64,000 nucleotides of DNA, taken from assembly GCF_017654505.1 (NCBI RefSeq), contig NC_054537.1, forward strand, positions 72,941,618 through 73,005,617, given 5' to 3'. Shown here piece by piece: positions 47,871 through 58,484 of the stretch (the stretch's first letter is position 1; each line of letters begins with the position of its first letter). A model generated the notes under the pieces. It was not told the origin of the DNA, ran no database searches, and saw only the letters and a program-made list of their open reading frames with translations. The position numbers were made by a program, and so were the translations under genes. This stretch comes from Polyodon spathula. Taxonomy: Eukaryota; Chordata; Actinopteri; Acipenseriformes; Polyodontidae.

Positions 47871-48754
47871 ACCTGCCTAATTGAGCTCTCATCAGTCGAC
47901 AGTTGATGAGTTTTTTAGATAATGACACAAACTGTTTCGTTCCAGTTAATGATACAATACGTATTTGTCTTAAACTATATGCATTTGTTTAAATGTAAAG
48001 AATGACTAAATGTGCAATTTAAGACATTAAAATGCTCTTTAATTCACAGCTTTCTTAATTTTTTTCTTGCACTCATAATGTGCTGTCATAGGCAAACATG
48101 AAACTCGGTTTATATCATGACCTGCTTTTAAATCACAAAGTATGCCTGCACGGCAAACATGATATAAAGCAGGTTTATCTGTATGTAGACTGATGGAGTA
48201 AAATAAAAATATCCACAGGAGAATGTGTAGCAGTGGAACATTCCGTTGAGGAAAGGGTACGTCTAAATCTACTGTTTGGAAAAATTACATTGTTCTATTC
48301 AGCGATAATAAAAGTCCATGTGGCTTTGTACAAAGGAAATCTTGTAAAATATTACTCCAATATAACAGCAAAAAGACAGGAAATTCATCTCTGCAGCGGC
48401 GCACTGAAAAGTGATGTATTTGTCCTGTAGCTGTTTTAAAAGCCATAATAATATTTGTGTAATATTCGTTAATTTTGTGGATTGATATGATACAAGCTTG
48501 TCCAAAATGAGTATGTGAATTTGCAAGACCATCTTCTGTGTGGTTATTTATGGTAACAAAGTTTTGAAGAAGCCTGTTGTTGTCTTCTTTTAAATCATGC
48601 AGTGTTGGATCATTAGGAAAGGAAGTAAATGAGATATGATTAATTGAGAGCGATATTTTCTTTATTTATTTACGTTTTAACTCCAAACTGTGAAAATCTA
48701 CTTTGAAAGTACTTAGTTGCAATAGCATATGTTAGGAATATATTTGTGGAGATG
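47871..48754. other. Non-coding, no recognisable feature
   Basis: AT-rich desert with no repeats or exons. Confidence 0.4.
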
Positions 48755-48878
48755 GTCGGGTCAGGTCGGGTCCGGTATGCAAACATTTCAGTGGTCTCGG
48801 GCTCAGGTTGGGCTTGGATTTTGTTGGGTCGGGTCAGGTTCGGATCGGGTTTTAAATTTAGGCCCGATCAGACCTCTA
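48755..48878 (-). mobile_element. hAT-like GC-rich terminus
   Basis: The right edge reads gatcagacctcta. Reversed it starts TAGAGGTCTGATCGGGCC and continues with repeated gacccgacc-type words (plus-strand gtcgggtc/ggtcaggt). TAGAGGTCTG...CGGGCC with CCCGA repeats is a known type of hAT terminal region. No left partner or 8-bp duplication was found. Confidence 0.45.
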
Positions 48879-50284
48879 CATGTGATTCCACACAGTGACA
48901 TGTATCACTAACTTGCATGTGTTTAGAAAATGTTAATTAGTTTTTTACTCCAAATATTCCTTTTTTAAATTTATAATGGAACAAACCTAACCTTGTCCCC
49001 CCTTTATTTTGTACTCAGTTGCACCACACACTGTATTTATGCATCAGACACTAAAGGTACATGTCCCACCTCATATTAAAAGCCAATAGTTTTTTTTTTT
49101 TTTTATCTTAACCCGAGTTAAAAAGCGTTCCTTTAAGTTTACATTCATTTTTGCAGATGGCCCCCTAAAAATGGTCCCTTTGATATTGAAAATACATTTC
49201 CAGGGAAGTGAAATACTATATTGCTTGGATGAATGTAACATCAGTTTCAAATTTGCTGTCGGGTGGTACTGTCAGAAACCCTTTCACGATTCCAAGGTTA
49301 GAACATTCTGTCTAATGTAGAAATGAAGACAACAAAATAAGATATTCGTTTAAAATCCCTGAACAAACAATCTCATCAGCTTAACAATTAAATACCAAGA
49401 ATGCAACCAAGAGTCTGAATGAAGCAAAACAGAGATAATATCACCTGACTTGCTCCATGACACTTTCTGCTGCTTGTGAAAAGGAAAGGCATTTGACTTG
49501 TCTTCTTTTATTACGTTTTCCATTGGGGGTATTCAACACTAAGGCCCTAGGGTTTAAGTATCTTACTCCCTCATTTTTCTTGAGGTAGTTGTTTCCACTG
49601 TATTAACAAACACATCATTTCACCACATATGGCTTCACTGAATACGACAACCCCTTACTTATCAAACGCTTCTTTTTCCTGCAGTATGCAATTTACACTG
49701 TTTGTGAAAGGAAAATGAAGCTGTAATAAAACACATGAGCATTTTAACTTAAACACTCTTACAGGTTTTACAACATTACTTGTGTGTTCCCGTCAGATAC
49801 TGTGCGAATGGTATCCTAAAGTAAACACAGCTGACAGATAGAGGCCAGCGTCCTTAAACATTGAGCTGGAAAAACTTTAAAACAAATAGTAAAAAAATAT
49901 AGGCTTCCATAACTGTTTGTGGTAACTACAGTTTAGACCATTCTAATGTAAATACAATAAAATAGGACTCTCAGGACTGAAAACAAATGGTAATGGACTA
50001 TTGAGGATGTTGAAGACTACATTAAATGTTGCTGTAAATAAATACTGTATATGTTTAAATGTATGTGTTCAGAATTAAGACATTGTGTTTTTGGGTTTCA
50101 GGAACTCAACAGTATTAATAATGAGCTGGAGACATTCGTCAGCCATTGCTATGGGAAACTTGATATTAGCAAGACCAAAGGAGAAATGTTAGCATGAAAA
50201 GACTGACAAAAAGAAGAGTGTAGGGTAGCACAGTGGCTCCCTTTTAAAACCTATGAATCTGAGCTATCTTTTCTAAAAGGGGAA
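48879..50284. other. Non-coding, no recognisable feature
   Basis: Desert with a T15 run near 49090-49104. A balanced stretch at about 49430-49520 is unremarkable. No coding sequence. Confidence 0.4.
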
Positions 50285-50736
50285 GTAACTGATAGAGTTG
50301 GGGTAACTTGCTACTTAAGTAGCGATGACACAATCTGTCTTCCAGGATGTCTCACGAAATAAGCCGTCTTTCTGAACTTTGTCATTAAACAAGGCCAGGC
50401 ACAAGGAACAAAAAAAAATTGTAACCCTACATGCCAATTTTGATAATACACTTCTAAAAATGTCATACACAGGAAATGCGTCTACCACCACGTATTTTGA
50501 AATTTACTAGGACAAGTCTTACTTGACTGTACTCATAACAACTGGAGGCTCACAGCAACTGTTTCACAGGATAAGACAAGATAAATAAACATAACAAGTA
50601 ATATGCAACAAGTAATATAGAGCACTACTTTTTTTTTAATTAAGTAATAAGTAAGGACATTATATTATTTTTTCTGAAGAAATGAGTAACGAGAAATAAG
50701 TTACTTTTTTTCAGTAACGTGCCCTCTGGTAACTGA
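50285..50736 (+). mobile_element. Non-autonomous hAT element (MITE) with 8-bp target duplication
   Basis: The element spans 50293-50728 (436 bp). A perfect 8-bp duplication, gtaactga, lies on each side (50285-50292 and 50729-50736). The left start is tagagttggggtaacttg; the right end reversed is cagagggcacgttactg, sharing the YAGAG start. Subterminal words (ttgctacttaagtagcg, gaaataagttactttttttc) are typical of a vertebrate hAT MITE group rich in GTAAC/GTTAC. No transposase is encoded. Confidence 0.8.
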
Positions 50737-50799
50737 CTGATAAAAGGATGACACATTCTTTCCTTCCCACAACAGAATGCTAAATCAGAATGTTTTGCT

Positions 50800-51400
50800 G
50801 ATTTTTTTGCTGATTAGGGCCCTGGTTCTTCAGGTGAGTTGGTTTCTTCAAAATGGTTACGATGGTGATCCAGCCTTCTTTACGATGTTTCTTTCTGTTG
50901 TGTTAATTAAACTGTGCGTTCTTTGAGCCAGCCTCCAGATGCAAAACAAAAGAGGCCTTGTGCCAGGTTTATGACTGGCTTCACAGTGGCAGGCCGGAGC
51001 CCAGGCCTCTGATGAAAGGATGTTTCCAAAGTAATGATTACACATCTGAGGAAAAAGGAAACAAAAGGGCCGGGGCTGGTGGCAACCTTTCTCGTTAGGC
51101 TTCCGCATTTAATAGCAGGTTTAAGTCAACCATGAAAGTGGAAGAGTAAAACAGGAAATGACCCCCGGCCAGCAGCTGCTGTATAAAAAGCTAATCAGGT
51201 GTGGCATCTGTCTGGGACTGTCACAGGGGCACATGTGGAGTAAGGACCCATTCAGGTTCAAAGCTCCCTCATCCCCCACAAATAAATGGACCCACAGGAA
51301 GCAGAGTGAGGGAGTCTCTTCTTGAGTTAGCCTCCCCTTGTCAGAATTGTAAAAAGCCATTCTGCTCCGTTAACAGCCAATATATACTTCAGCACAGGGT
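50800..51400. promoter_or_regulatory. Candidate conserved non-coding block, large
   Basis: About 600 bp of balanced, non-repetitive DNA with homeodomain and forkhead/SOX-like words (gtgttaattaaactgtgcg, ccaaagtaatgattacac, ggaaacaaaaggg), an E-box palindrome (cagcagctgctg) and a tataaaaagc word at 51180-51190. Low AT content leaves several chance frames open. It could be a cluster of enhancers. There is no exon evidence such as splice sites flanking a clean frame. Confidence 0.35.
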
Positions 51401-51984
51401 GGTGGGGGGTTAATGTTCAAGTGAATTCAACACCTCAACTAACCTAATTGTTGAATATAGTTTGTATAGTTTTCTCTAACTACCTCGAACTTTTCTGTTC
51501 ATTCCAAATTATGGTATGATGATATTTCAATTTTCATTGAGCCACCTGCACCTTATTATACTCTATATACAGCCAACAAAGTTTGAAGGTCACAAAACCA
51601 AGCAACATTTAAGAATGAAAGCCTTTGGCAGTAACAACAGCCAACAGTGGATTCAGCTCCAACCTTGTTGGAGACTATAGGTTAGGACTATAGTGAAAAA
51701 AATCTAAATCTCAACAGAACGACAGCAAAGAGTTTGCAAATATATAAACAATAAAAATGAATGCAATGTGATTTTTTTTTTAATATGTATTTTTATTTGA
51801 GTTCTAACTTGGGTTCTGGAAATTAGGTGTATTACTCACTGTTGCACAATGTACAGCCAACTGTCTTAAAAACAGGCGCTGTACTCTCATCACATAAGTG
51901 GTAACTTGGATGTGAACATGTATACCGGTATCAGTGTGTCAACTTGAAGACCCCAGTACTTAACTCAATCCAGACAGTTGTCAT
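51401..51984. other. Non-coding, no recognisable feature
   Basis: AT-rich spacer between the candidate block and the LINE 5' region. Confidence 0.4.
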
Positions 51985-52105
51985 GCTGATGCGCTGGAGA
52001 GACCGCACTGGGTTGATCCCCGGAGCCAGCATCGCAGCCGTTGTGTGTGCTGATGCGCTGGGGAGGCAAAATTAGCTGATCCTTGGAGCCAGCATTACAC
52101 TTCAG
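51985..52105 (+). repeat. Two tandem ~64-bp units in LINE 5' leader
   Basis: gctgatgcgctgg starts units at 51985 and 52049. Each unit ends in gagccagcat, which can pair back with gatgcgctgg (two-base bulge). The first unit contains gttgatccccgg, similar to a tRNA T-arm/B box. The leader may be a folded RNA or derive from tandem tRNA-like monomers. Confidence 0.6.
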
Positions 52106-52510
52106 CAATCAACACCAGACAGAAGGATATCTACATCATCAGATGGAAACCAACGCAAATGGATGGAGATGCAGATTGATCGCATTATTTTATTGCAAAG
52201 CTACGTCTTAGTTGGTGCTTATCTTGATGAGAGCCGAGTTCAAATCAGCATGAAGTTCAACATCTACTCTCGTGTAATGGAAATCATGAAGGTCTGGATA
52301 TATCCAGTGACTGCTGTGAATAGTGCAGCTGGCAAAAAGGGAAAGACCTTGTGACAGCATGGCGAGACAGCTGACGGGACGAAAGAGACCCCACTGGGGC
52401 TGGCAAGGGTTAGCTACCCTGGTCGGCAGCATCCAGCTCTTTGTTTTCAAAGGTAAACAGGATGCTGGAGACACCCGCCCAAGGCTTCTAAGAAATTAAA
52501 GAGAAAAATA

Positions 52511-52569
52511 CCCCTAGAGTATAACTAGAGTATACCCCTAGAGTATACCCCTAGAGTATATCCCCTAGT
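52511..52569 (+). repeat. Short tandem repeat, ~13-bp unit
   Basis: Four to five degenerate copies of a unit built on acccctagagtat lie immediately before the N-terminal coding region of the LINE. Confidence 0.85.
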
Positions 52570-53071
52570 GGATAACACGGTTAATGATTTAGGAACGGAA
52601 ACGGATATGAGAATGGAGAGTACTTCACAAAGGACTAGTTCAAGATCTGCAGTTAGCAAAGACATGGAACTCCAGGTTTGTGTCTGTAGCTGGAGCAAGG
52701 TGACAACGGTCAGGGGTTTGAAGATTCATCAAGGGAGAATTAAATGCTTGAGGGAGAAGGGACAAGGGCCTTTCATTGATCAGTACTTCTTACAAGGTCA
52801 GTCAAGTCAGTCGAATGAAATCCAGCGACAGGATAAAAACCACAGCTCACAGGATATCAGCACCCCTGTCATAGACGTGAGGAGGACTTGCGTGGATACA
52901 ACTAGTGATGAACCTAATGTTCCTTGCAAACCCAGTCAGATGAATCAGCGTAAGAGAGAAAAGAACCTCAACCGGCACAAGCCTGGAGTTAAATGGCCAA
53001 GAGCTTGTGAGAAAACTGCATGGGACACAGTAAACGCAGATCTCTGTTTTACTTTGGAAAGGTTACTTTGA
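52568..53071 (+). pseudogene. N-terminal part of R2-type LINE ORF
   Basis: A 167-residue frame. The first codon used here is GTG, so the true start is probably elsewhere upstream or lost. Around residues 35-60 there is a Cys/His cluster (VCVCSWSKVTT, then GLKIHQGRIKC): Cys-x-Cys, His and Cys in the arrangement of the N-terminal DNA-binding finger of the group. A hydrophilic linker follows, with KGQGPFIDQYFL, SSQSNEIQRQD and KPGVKWPR. It ends CFTLERLL where the CR1/L2 insertion begins. The protein would bind target DNA for site-biased insertion. Recognition is by family-like motifs; function is certainly lost. Confidence 0.75.
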
Positions 53072-53205
53072 AGCTGACACCCTGGGATCCTTCAAGAAGC
53101 TGCTTGATGAGATTTTGGGATCAATAAGCTACTAACAACCAAACGAGCAAGATGGGCCGAATGGCCTCCTCTCGTTTGTAAACTTTCTTATGTTCTTATG
53201 TTCTT
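53069..53205 (+). mobile_element. Nested CR1/L2 3' end inside LINE ORF
   Basis: A 5'-truncated CR1/L2-type LINE 3' end, from gaagctgacaccctgggatc to the TTATGTTC-type tail (ttcttatgttcttatgttct). It interrupts the R2-type ORF: the frame reads CFTLERLL before it and ETVEKKLDKFVAII after it. It is identical over about 135 bp to 58616-58750. No clear target duplication, which is common for this clade. Confidence 0.88.
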
Positions 53206-55790
53206 AAATGAAACAGTTGAAAAGAAGCTGGATAAATTTGTGGCCATCATCAAGCGAGAGGTTGGGAATTGAAAAAAGGAAGGAAAAAGTACAAACTATT
53301 CCTGGAAAGTCTAGACGGCAGCAGAAGATTGAACGCTTAGTTAGAGAAAGGAGGCAGTTGAGGAAGCAATAGATAAAAGCAGAACAAAGTCAGAAGGAGG
53401 GACTCAATCTGTTACAAAGGGTCATAAAAGATAAGCTTGCAACATTGCGCAGAGCTGAGCATCTACAGAATTCTACAAAAAGAAAGAGTGTGCGAGAACT
53501 AACTTTTATAAAGATCCATTCAAATTTGTAAAGATCTTCACCAATGAGAAAAATGGCACACTAAAATCATCTAAGTTTGAGCTGGAGCGATATTTGGCGG
53601 AAACACATGCAGATTCAAAAAGGCAGGAGCCTATGTCAATCAATTCCTTCAGACATCCCACCTATCAAACCACCCGAATACCAAATGGAGGACTGTGCAT
53701 CTAAGTGGAAAGAAGTAGAGCAAGCTGTGAAAAAAGCAAGGGTATCATGATCTACAGGGCCTAATGAAGTTCCATACAGAGTAAACAAGAGTTCTTCTGG
53801 AGTTCTACGAATCCTGTGGAAATTGATGAAAGTGGCATGGGAAAAATAGGTTGTACCAAGAGCATGGTGCCAAGCAGGTGGAGTCTTTATACCAAAGGAA
53901 AAGGATTCTACAAGCATCGATCAGTTTCGTCCTATTTCCCTATTAAACGAAGAAGACAAGATTTTCTTCAGCATTATTGCTCAGATATTGTCAACCTACC
54001 TTTAAAGAACAGCTTCATTGACACTTCAGTACAAAAAGCAGGCATTCCAGGTTTCCCAGGATGCTTAGAACACATCAGCATAATCTGGCAACAAATTCAA
54101 TCAGCAAAAAAGGAGAGGAAGGAGCTCCATGTGACATTCCTGGATTTAGCTAATACATATGGTTCAATGAAACATGAATTACTTTGATTTTCTCTGCGTA
54201 CCGATGACAATAACAAATTTAGTGAAAGCCTACTTTGGAGATTTGCAATTTAGTTTTTCAACTTCAGAATTCAGCACTGCATGGCAACGCCTAGAAGTTG
54301 GAATAATGGCAGGATGTACCATTTCTCCACTGGCTTTTACCATGGCAATGGAAGTAATTATTAGGGCATCAAAATGGGTAGTGGGAGGAGAGCGCTTGGC
54401 TTCTGGAATGCGACTACCACCAATTCGAGCATACATGGATAACATGACAACAATGACTACAACAGTAGCCTGCACTAATCAGTTATTGGGCAAATTAACC
54501 AATAACATTAAATGGGCACTAATGCAATTCAAGCCCACTAAATCAAGGAGCATCTCTATAATTAAAGTTAAAGTAGTAGACTCAAGGTTCTACATCAATG
54601 GCGAGGCAATACCAACAGTGTCCGAGAAGCCAATGAAAAGTCTAGGGAGATGGTACGACAGGGATCTAAAGGACACAGTTCGTGTGGGAGGAGTTAGACA
54701 ACAAGCAGTGGAAGGGTTGAAGAGCATAGACAGCAGCGCTTTACCAGGCAAACTGAAACTCTGGTGCTTTCAATTTGGGTTATTGCCAAGACTGCTGTGG
54801 CCACTGACTGTGTATGAGGTTTCCTTGACAACAGTTGAGAAGCTGGAAGCTTTAATCAGTTCATACATCAGGAAATGGTTGGGAGTTCCATGCTACCTCA
54901 GCAGAGTGGGACTTTATGGTAAAGGAATACTGCAGCTACCAATCTCTGCTCTAACCAAGGAGTTTAAGTGCGCCAAAGTCAGACTGGAAATGACATTAGT
55001 AGATTCACATGACAAATGCGTAAGGGAGGCATCACCTGTGTTGAAAACTGGAAGAAAATGGATGGCAAAGAAAGCTGTGGAAGATGCTAAGGCTGCCCTT
55101 CAAATCAGAGATATTATAGGGCAAGTTCAGCATGGAAAAGGAGGAGAGGATCAGGTGAGTAAAGACCAATTCCCAGGCCAAGCAGGAAGAATGGATGAGA
55201 TGGGAGAGTGTGGAACAAGGTAAGATCAGCTGGCAAGACCTATGAACAGAACAGGATCAGTTTCCTTATCAGATCAGCATATGATGTTCTCCCATCACCA
55301 CAGAACCTACACCTCTGGGTGGGTGAGGATCCCTCACGTCCTCTGTGTTCATAACCTGCAACATTAAGGCACATTCTGACAGGATGTAAGGTGGGTCTTA
55401 GCCAAGGACAGTTTACTTGGCGCCATGACCAGGTACTGCGATGCTTGGCCTTAGCATTGGAAGACAAGTGTAACCTGACCAATAAGTTGTCACCAGTCCC
55501 ATCAAAGCATTACACACAAAAGACAATATTCCTCCATCCAGGAAAGCAACCACCAAGAAAAGGTAATAAAACCAAACCTCGCTCAGGACAACTGGAAGCT
55601 GCTAGAGACTGGAAGATGCTGGAAGATGTTGGTCAATGGCTTTTTTTCCACCTGAGATTGCCACCAATAACCTTCGACCAGACATTGTCTTGTGGTCTGG
55701 ATCAGCACGTTGTTCATCTAGTAGAGTTAACATTGCCTTGGGAAGATGCTGTGGAAAAAACTTCGGTATGCTCAACTAGCTGCTGAAACG
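53206..55790 (+). pseudogene. Reverse transcriptase and nuclease of R2-type LINE
   Basis: After ETVEKKLDKFVAII the frame is broken, then FYKDPFKFVK and LAETHADSKRQEPMS (about 53500-53640) lead into the reverse transcriptase. Recognisable blocks are SFIDTSVQKAGIPGFPGCLE (54010-54070), ELHVTFLDLANTYGS (motif A, 54122-54165), a frame change near 54175, and GIMAGCTISPLAFTMAMEVI (motif B, 54300-54360). RAYMDNMT (54428-54450) is motif C, in which the family's DD pair has become DN. The thumb continues to WLGVPCYLSRVGLYGKG (54880-54925). In the 349-residue frame 54174-55223 the domain is otherwise clean. A PATLRHILTGC knuckle (about 55355-55390) and the restriction-like nuclease (RPDIVLWS, VELTLPWEDAV) follow near 55675-55750. 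Confidence 0.8.
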
Positions 55791-55960
55791 GAACAGTGAG
55801 GATGGAGAGTCCGAGTTTACCCAGTGGAGGTGGGTTGTGGCACACTCTACAACCTGGTTTCTCAGAGACGTCGGGTTCAGTGGCCCAGAGTTGCATCGCA
55901 CAGTGAAGAACTTATCTGAAGCAGCAGAAAGGAGCAGGTTGGAAAGGGTTGATTAGTGGT
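55750..55960 (+). pseudogene. C-terminal tail of restriction-like nuclease
   Basis: Continues the nuclease in another frame: KLRYAQLAAETEQ, a stop, then GWRVRVYPVEVGCG (about 55758-55850), which matches the conserved C-terminal segment of the family. A final VQWPRVASHSEEL stretch and scattered stops end the coding remnant. The 3' end of the element lies shortly after, near 55960-55980; no long tail is visible. Confidence 0.65.
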
Positions 55961-55980
55961 TATACCGCAGGTACACATTT

Positions 55981-56429
55981 TCCTATAGCCTTTTGTTGTT
56001 AATTTTAGAGGTTTTTTTTAGAAGCTGTTTTCAATCTTTAAATCTGTACAAAAAAAGTCTTGAAGTTTTTTAAATCTGTACATTTAAGTCCAGTAACTGT
56101 AGCATTGCTCCAAATTATATTTAGTGAAAAAGCAGTCGCCGTCTTCTTCCTAACACATGTATATTGTGAATTAAATATGTGAAATAACCATATATGCTAT
56201 ACAAGATTCATAACAACAACAATAATACAAAATAATTCATTTTAGAAGCTTTTTGAGAGGTTTCTATGTTTTAAGAAAACATTCTTGTTTCCCTGTCATC
56301 CTTTATTGGCTAATTTCCGAAATGGTGAAATTAAATTGTCTTTAAACAGTGCTGTTTGTGAAATATTAGTTGAATAGAAAATCATGTTGGACATTGATAA
56401 CATTTTGTTTTACAGCTTCCTCCTGTAGC
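55981..56429. other. Non-coding, no recognisable feature
   Basis: AT-rich spacer downstream of the LINE. Confidence 0.4.
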
Positions 56430-56620
56430 TTAAACCTTCACAAACTAGAAGCTAATAATGGAGCTGAATAATTCAGCCTGGACCTCAGCAACTGGTGCAC
56501 TGAGATAATGAGATGCACAGGAGCAAGATGGTTTTAAAAACAGTATTTTGCAGCAAAGCTCTGAAAAGTGGAGCAAAATTAGCTTATGAGAAAAAAACCA
56601 TTGAAAACCATCCTTTTAAA
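56430..56620. promoter_or_regulatory. Candidate conserved non-coding block
   Basis: Balanced words agaagctaataatggagctg, ataattcagcctggacctca and gcactgagataatgagatgc give a homeodomain-rich texture. Unverified. Confidence 0.3.
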
Positions 56621-56689
56621 CTAAGTAAGCTTTATCCTTTTGTGTTTTTGTTTTTTATTGTTTGTTCTTATCATATTACTTTTCCTTAA

Positions 56690-57245
56690 TGGTCTGTAGA
56701 GGGTAAAGTTACAGAAAATGTCAAAGCTGCTGAAGATAGCTGAGCTTTCAAGATGCCATGATAGTTTATTATATGAGCACACATTTAAAAACAAAACAGT
56801 GAGTGACAAAATGCCACCGCTGCCCAGCATTTGAAAATGCTGAACCACTATGCTAATGTCCACAAAAGAATGGCCAGACAGAGTGATTATTGTTCCCCCA
56901 TTATTGGTTTAGGACATGGATTGTTCTGTGAATATAAAGAGACCTGACATTGAAGGACTGAGGTCCAAGCAAGCTTGCATTTGTGATATGCCTGAGCAAC
57001 TTAGGCCATGGGGAAATAAATCTGTAGAGTACATAAAAAGCAATGGCTTTTGTCTGATCCAAATCTCAATGAAACACATTTTATCAAGTGATTCAATGAG
57101 ATACCCATTCCCCATTTCATTCAAGACAAAAAAGGAATCCATTTATGTTCCAATGCCAATGTTTAGTTTATTTCTCACTGGCAAAAAACATAAAGCCAAT
57201 GTAAAAGTTTATGATTATTTTCAAGCATATTTCACTTACTAAACT
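56690..57245. promoter_or_regulatory. Candidate conserved non-coding block, large
   Basis: About 550 bp of non-repetitive DNA, with ccaccgctgcccagcatttg, aaccactatgctaatgtcca (octamer), gattattgttcccccattat (SOX-like ATTGTT) and gatgccatgatagtttatta. A 108-residue plus frame (56916-57242) is open through it. Its content (many Lys/Ile/Phe, no domain) and lack of a start context make coding unlikely, but a diverged exon cannot be excluded. Confidence 0.33.
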
Positions 57246-58484
57246 TGTCACAGTATTAGACTTCAATTGCAGGTACAATATCAAACACCTAGGGTCTATT
57301 GTAATGATCTAAAAAGCAGTGGCTATAAATACAGCTGCCATTTAACAATCTCCCCATTGAAATTATACACATTGGCTAAACCTTTGAGATTTTACCATAT
57401 GGTCACATTGCCAATAAAAGGTTTCCTTCCATTGCAGTTTTCCTCCAGAGGTCATTTTTTGATCCCTTTAAAATCTCAAAATACAATCAAAATACAGGGC
57501 AAAGAGAAGTGTATTTGAGTGGTTTGGGAGGTTAAGAGGTGGTGGGCACAAGTTTTTGGTGGAGTTAATTTTGAGAAAACAGGGTCTGTACTCGGTAAAA
57601 GAGCACTCGCAATTAGTTGTTGCTTGCTGCCTGCCTTAGGGTGTACCTGCATTGAATAAATACTATGTTAAAAATATTGTGTTTTCCCACACTTTTTATT
57701 ATATTGTCTCTACCAATCTTGTTCAGTATGTTAGTTACAATTAATAAACAAAGACATGGCCTTTAAAATGAAAAGGATACCATTATGCAAGTTTGGCCTA
57801 GGTGCTCTAGAGATTTATAAATACTGTAGCATTAAATTGAATTACCATCTCCTCACATCAGAACATAAAAAGTACATAATGATTTGAATCAATCAACATA
57901 CACTTAGAATGAAAAAGAAGAAAAAGTCAATTACAGCTGACGCAGCAAATGAAATACATTACAAAATACATTACCCCCATGTTATTAATTTTTGCTTGCA
58001 GTTGCTAAGGCTGGTTAAAATGCATGACATGTGTTGGCTCCTTGTCGTATTTTCATGGAAATACTGTATTTGTATCTAGGTAAACACATTTTCTAGTTTC
58101 TGTTGGCAGAAGTCTGCCTACCTAAGTAATGCCAACTTGTGTGCCTTGCATGACAATTTGTTATCTGTGTTGCTCTCCAGTGAGTACCACTGTGATATGT
58201 AACAGCTTCTTCTGTGCAATTTTATGTCTAAGCTTTCTCTTAATGGAAGCTCCCCAGCTGTTGACAGTACATTTTTTTTCTTTGGGGAGCTAACATCTTA
58301 ACTTTAACTACTTTTACTTAATTCAGGAAGAAATACTGAAATGTCAATATTTCAAGATTTTTCAAAATATTGAAAGACAAATCTTGACGTCTTATTTATA
58401 CGTTTACTACCTTTACATACACATTAGTATTGCAAGTTGGTGTTTAAAATTTTCATTAAATGCACTGATCATCCATTCACCTTT
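57246..58484. other. Non-coding, no recognisable feature
   Basis: AT-rich desert. A short balanced patch near 58190-58290 (ggaagctccccagctgttgac) is unremarkable. Confidence 0.4.

Larger units (their letters stand above)
51985..55980 (+). mobile_element. R2-superclade LINE with C-terminal nuclease, broken
   Basis: A nearly full-length but degenerate non-LTR retrotransposon of the group that carries a restriction-enzyme-like endonuclease after the reverse transcriptase (R2/NeSL/HERO type). The order is: 5' leader with a two-copy tandem unit, N-terminal Cys/His finger, reverse transcriptase, Cys/His knuckle, restriction-like endonuclease, then a short 3' end near 55950-55980. A separate CR1/L2 3' end is nested at 53069-53205. 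Stops and frameshifts split the single ORF at many points. HERO or NeSL-like is my best guess for clade; a database search is needed. Exact ends are estimated. Confidence 0.8.

Noticed and set aside
51985..52105. HDV-like self-cleaving ribozyme in the LINE leader
   Set aside because: Start-to-end pairing exists, but I could not lay out the required nested double pseudoknot; kept only as a structured repeat.
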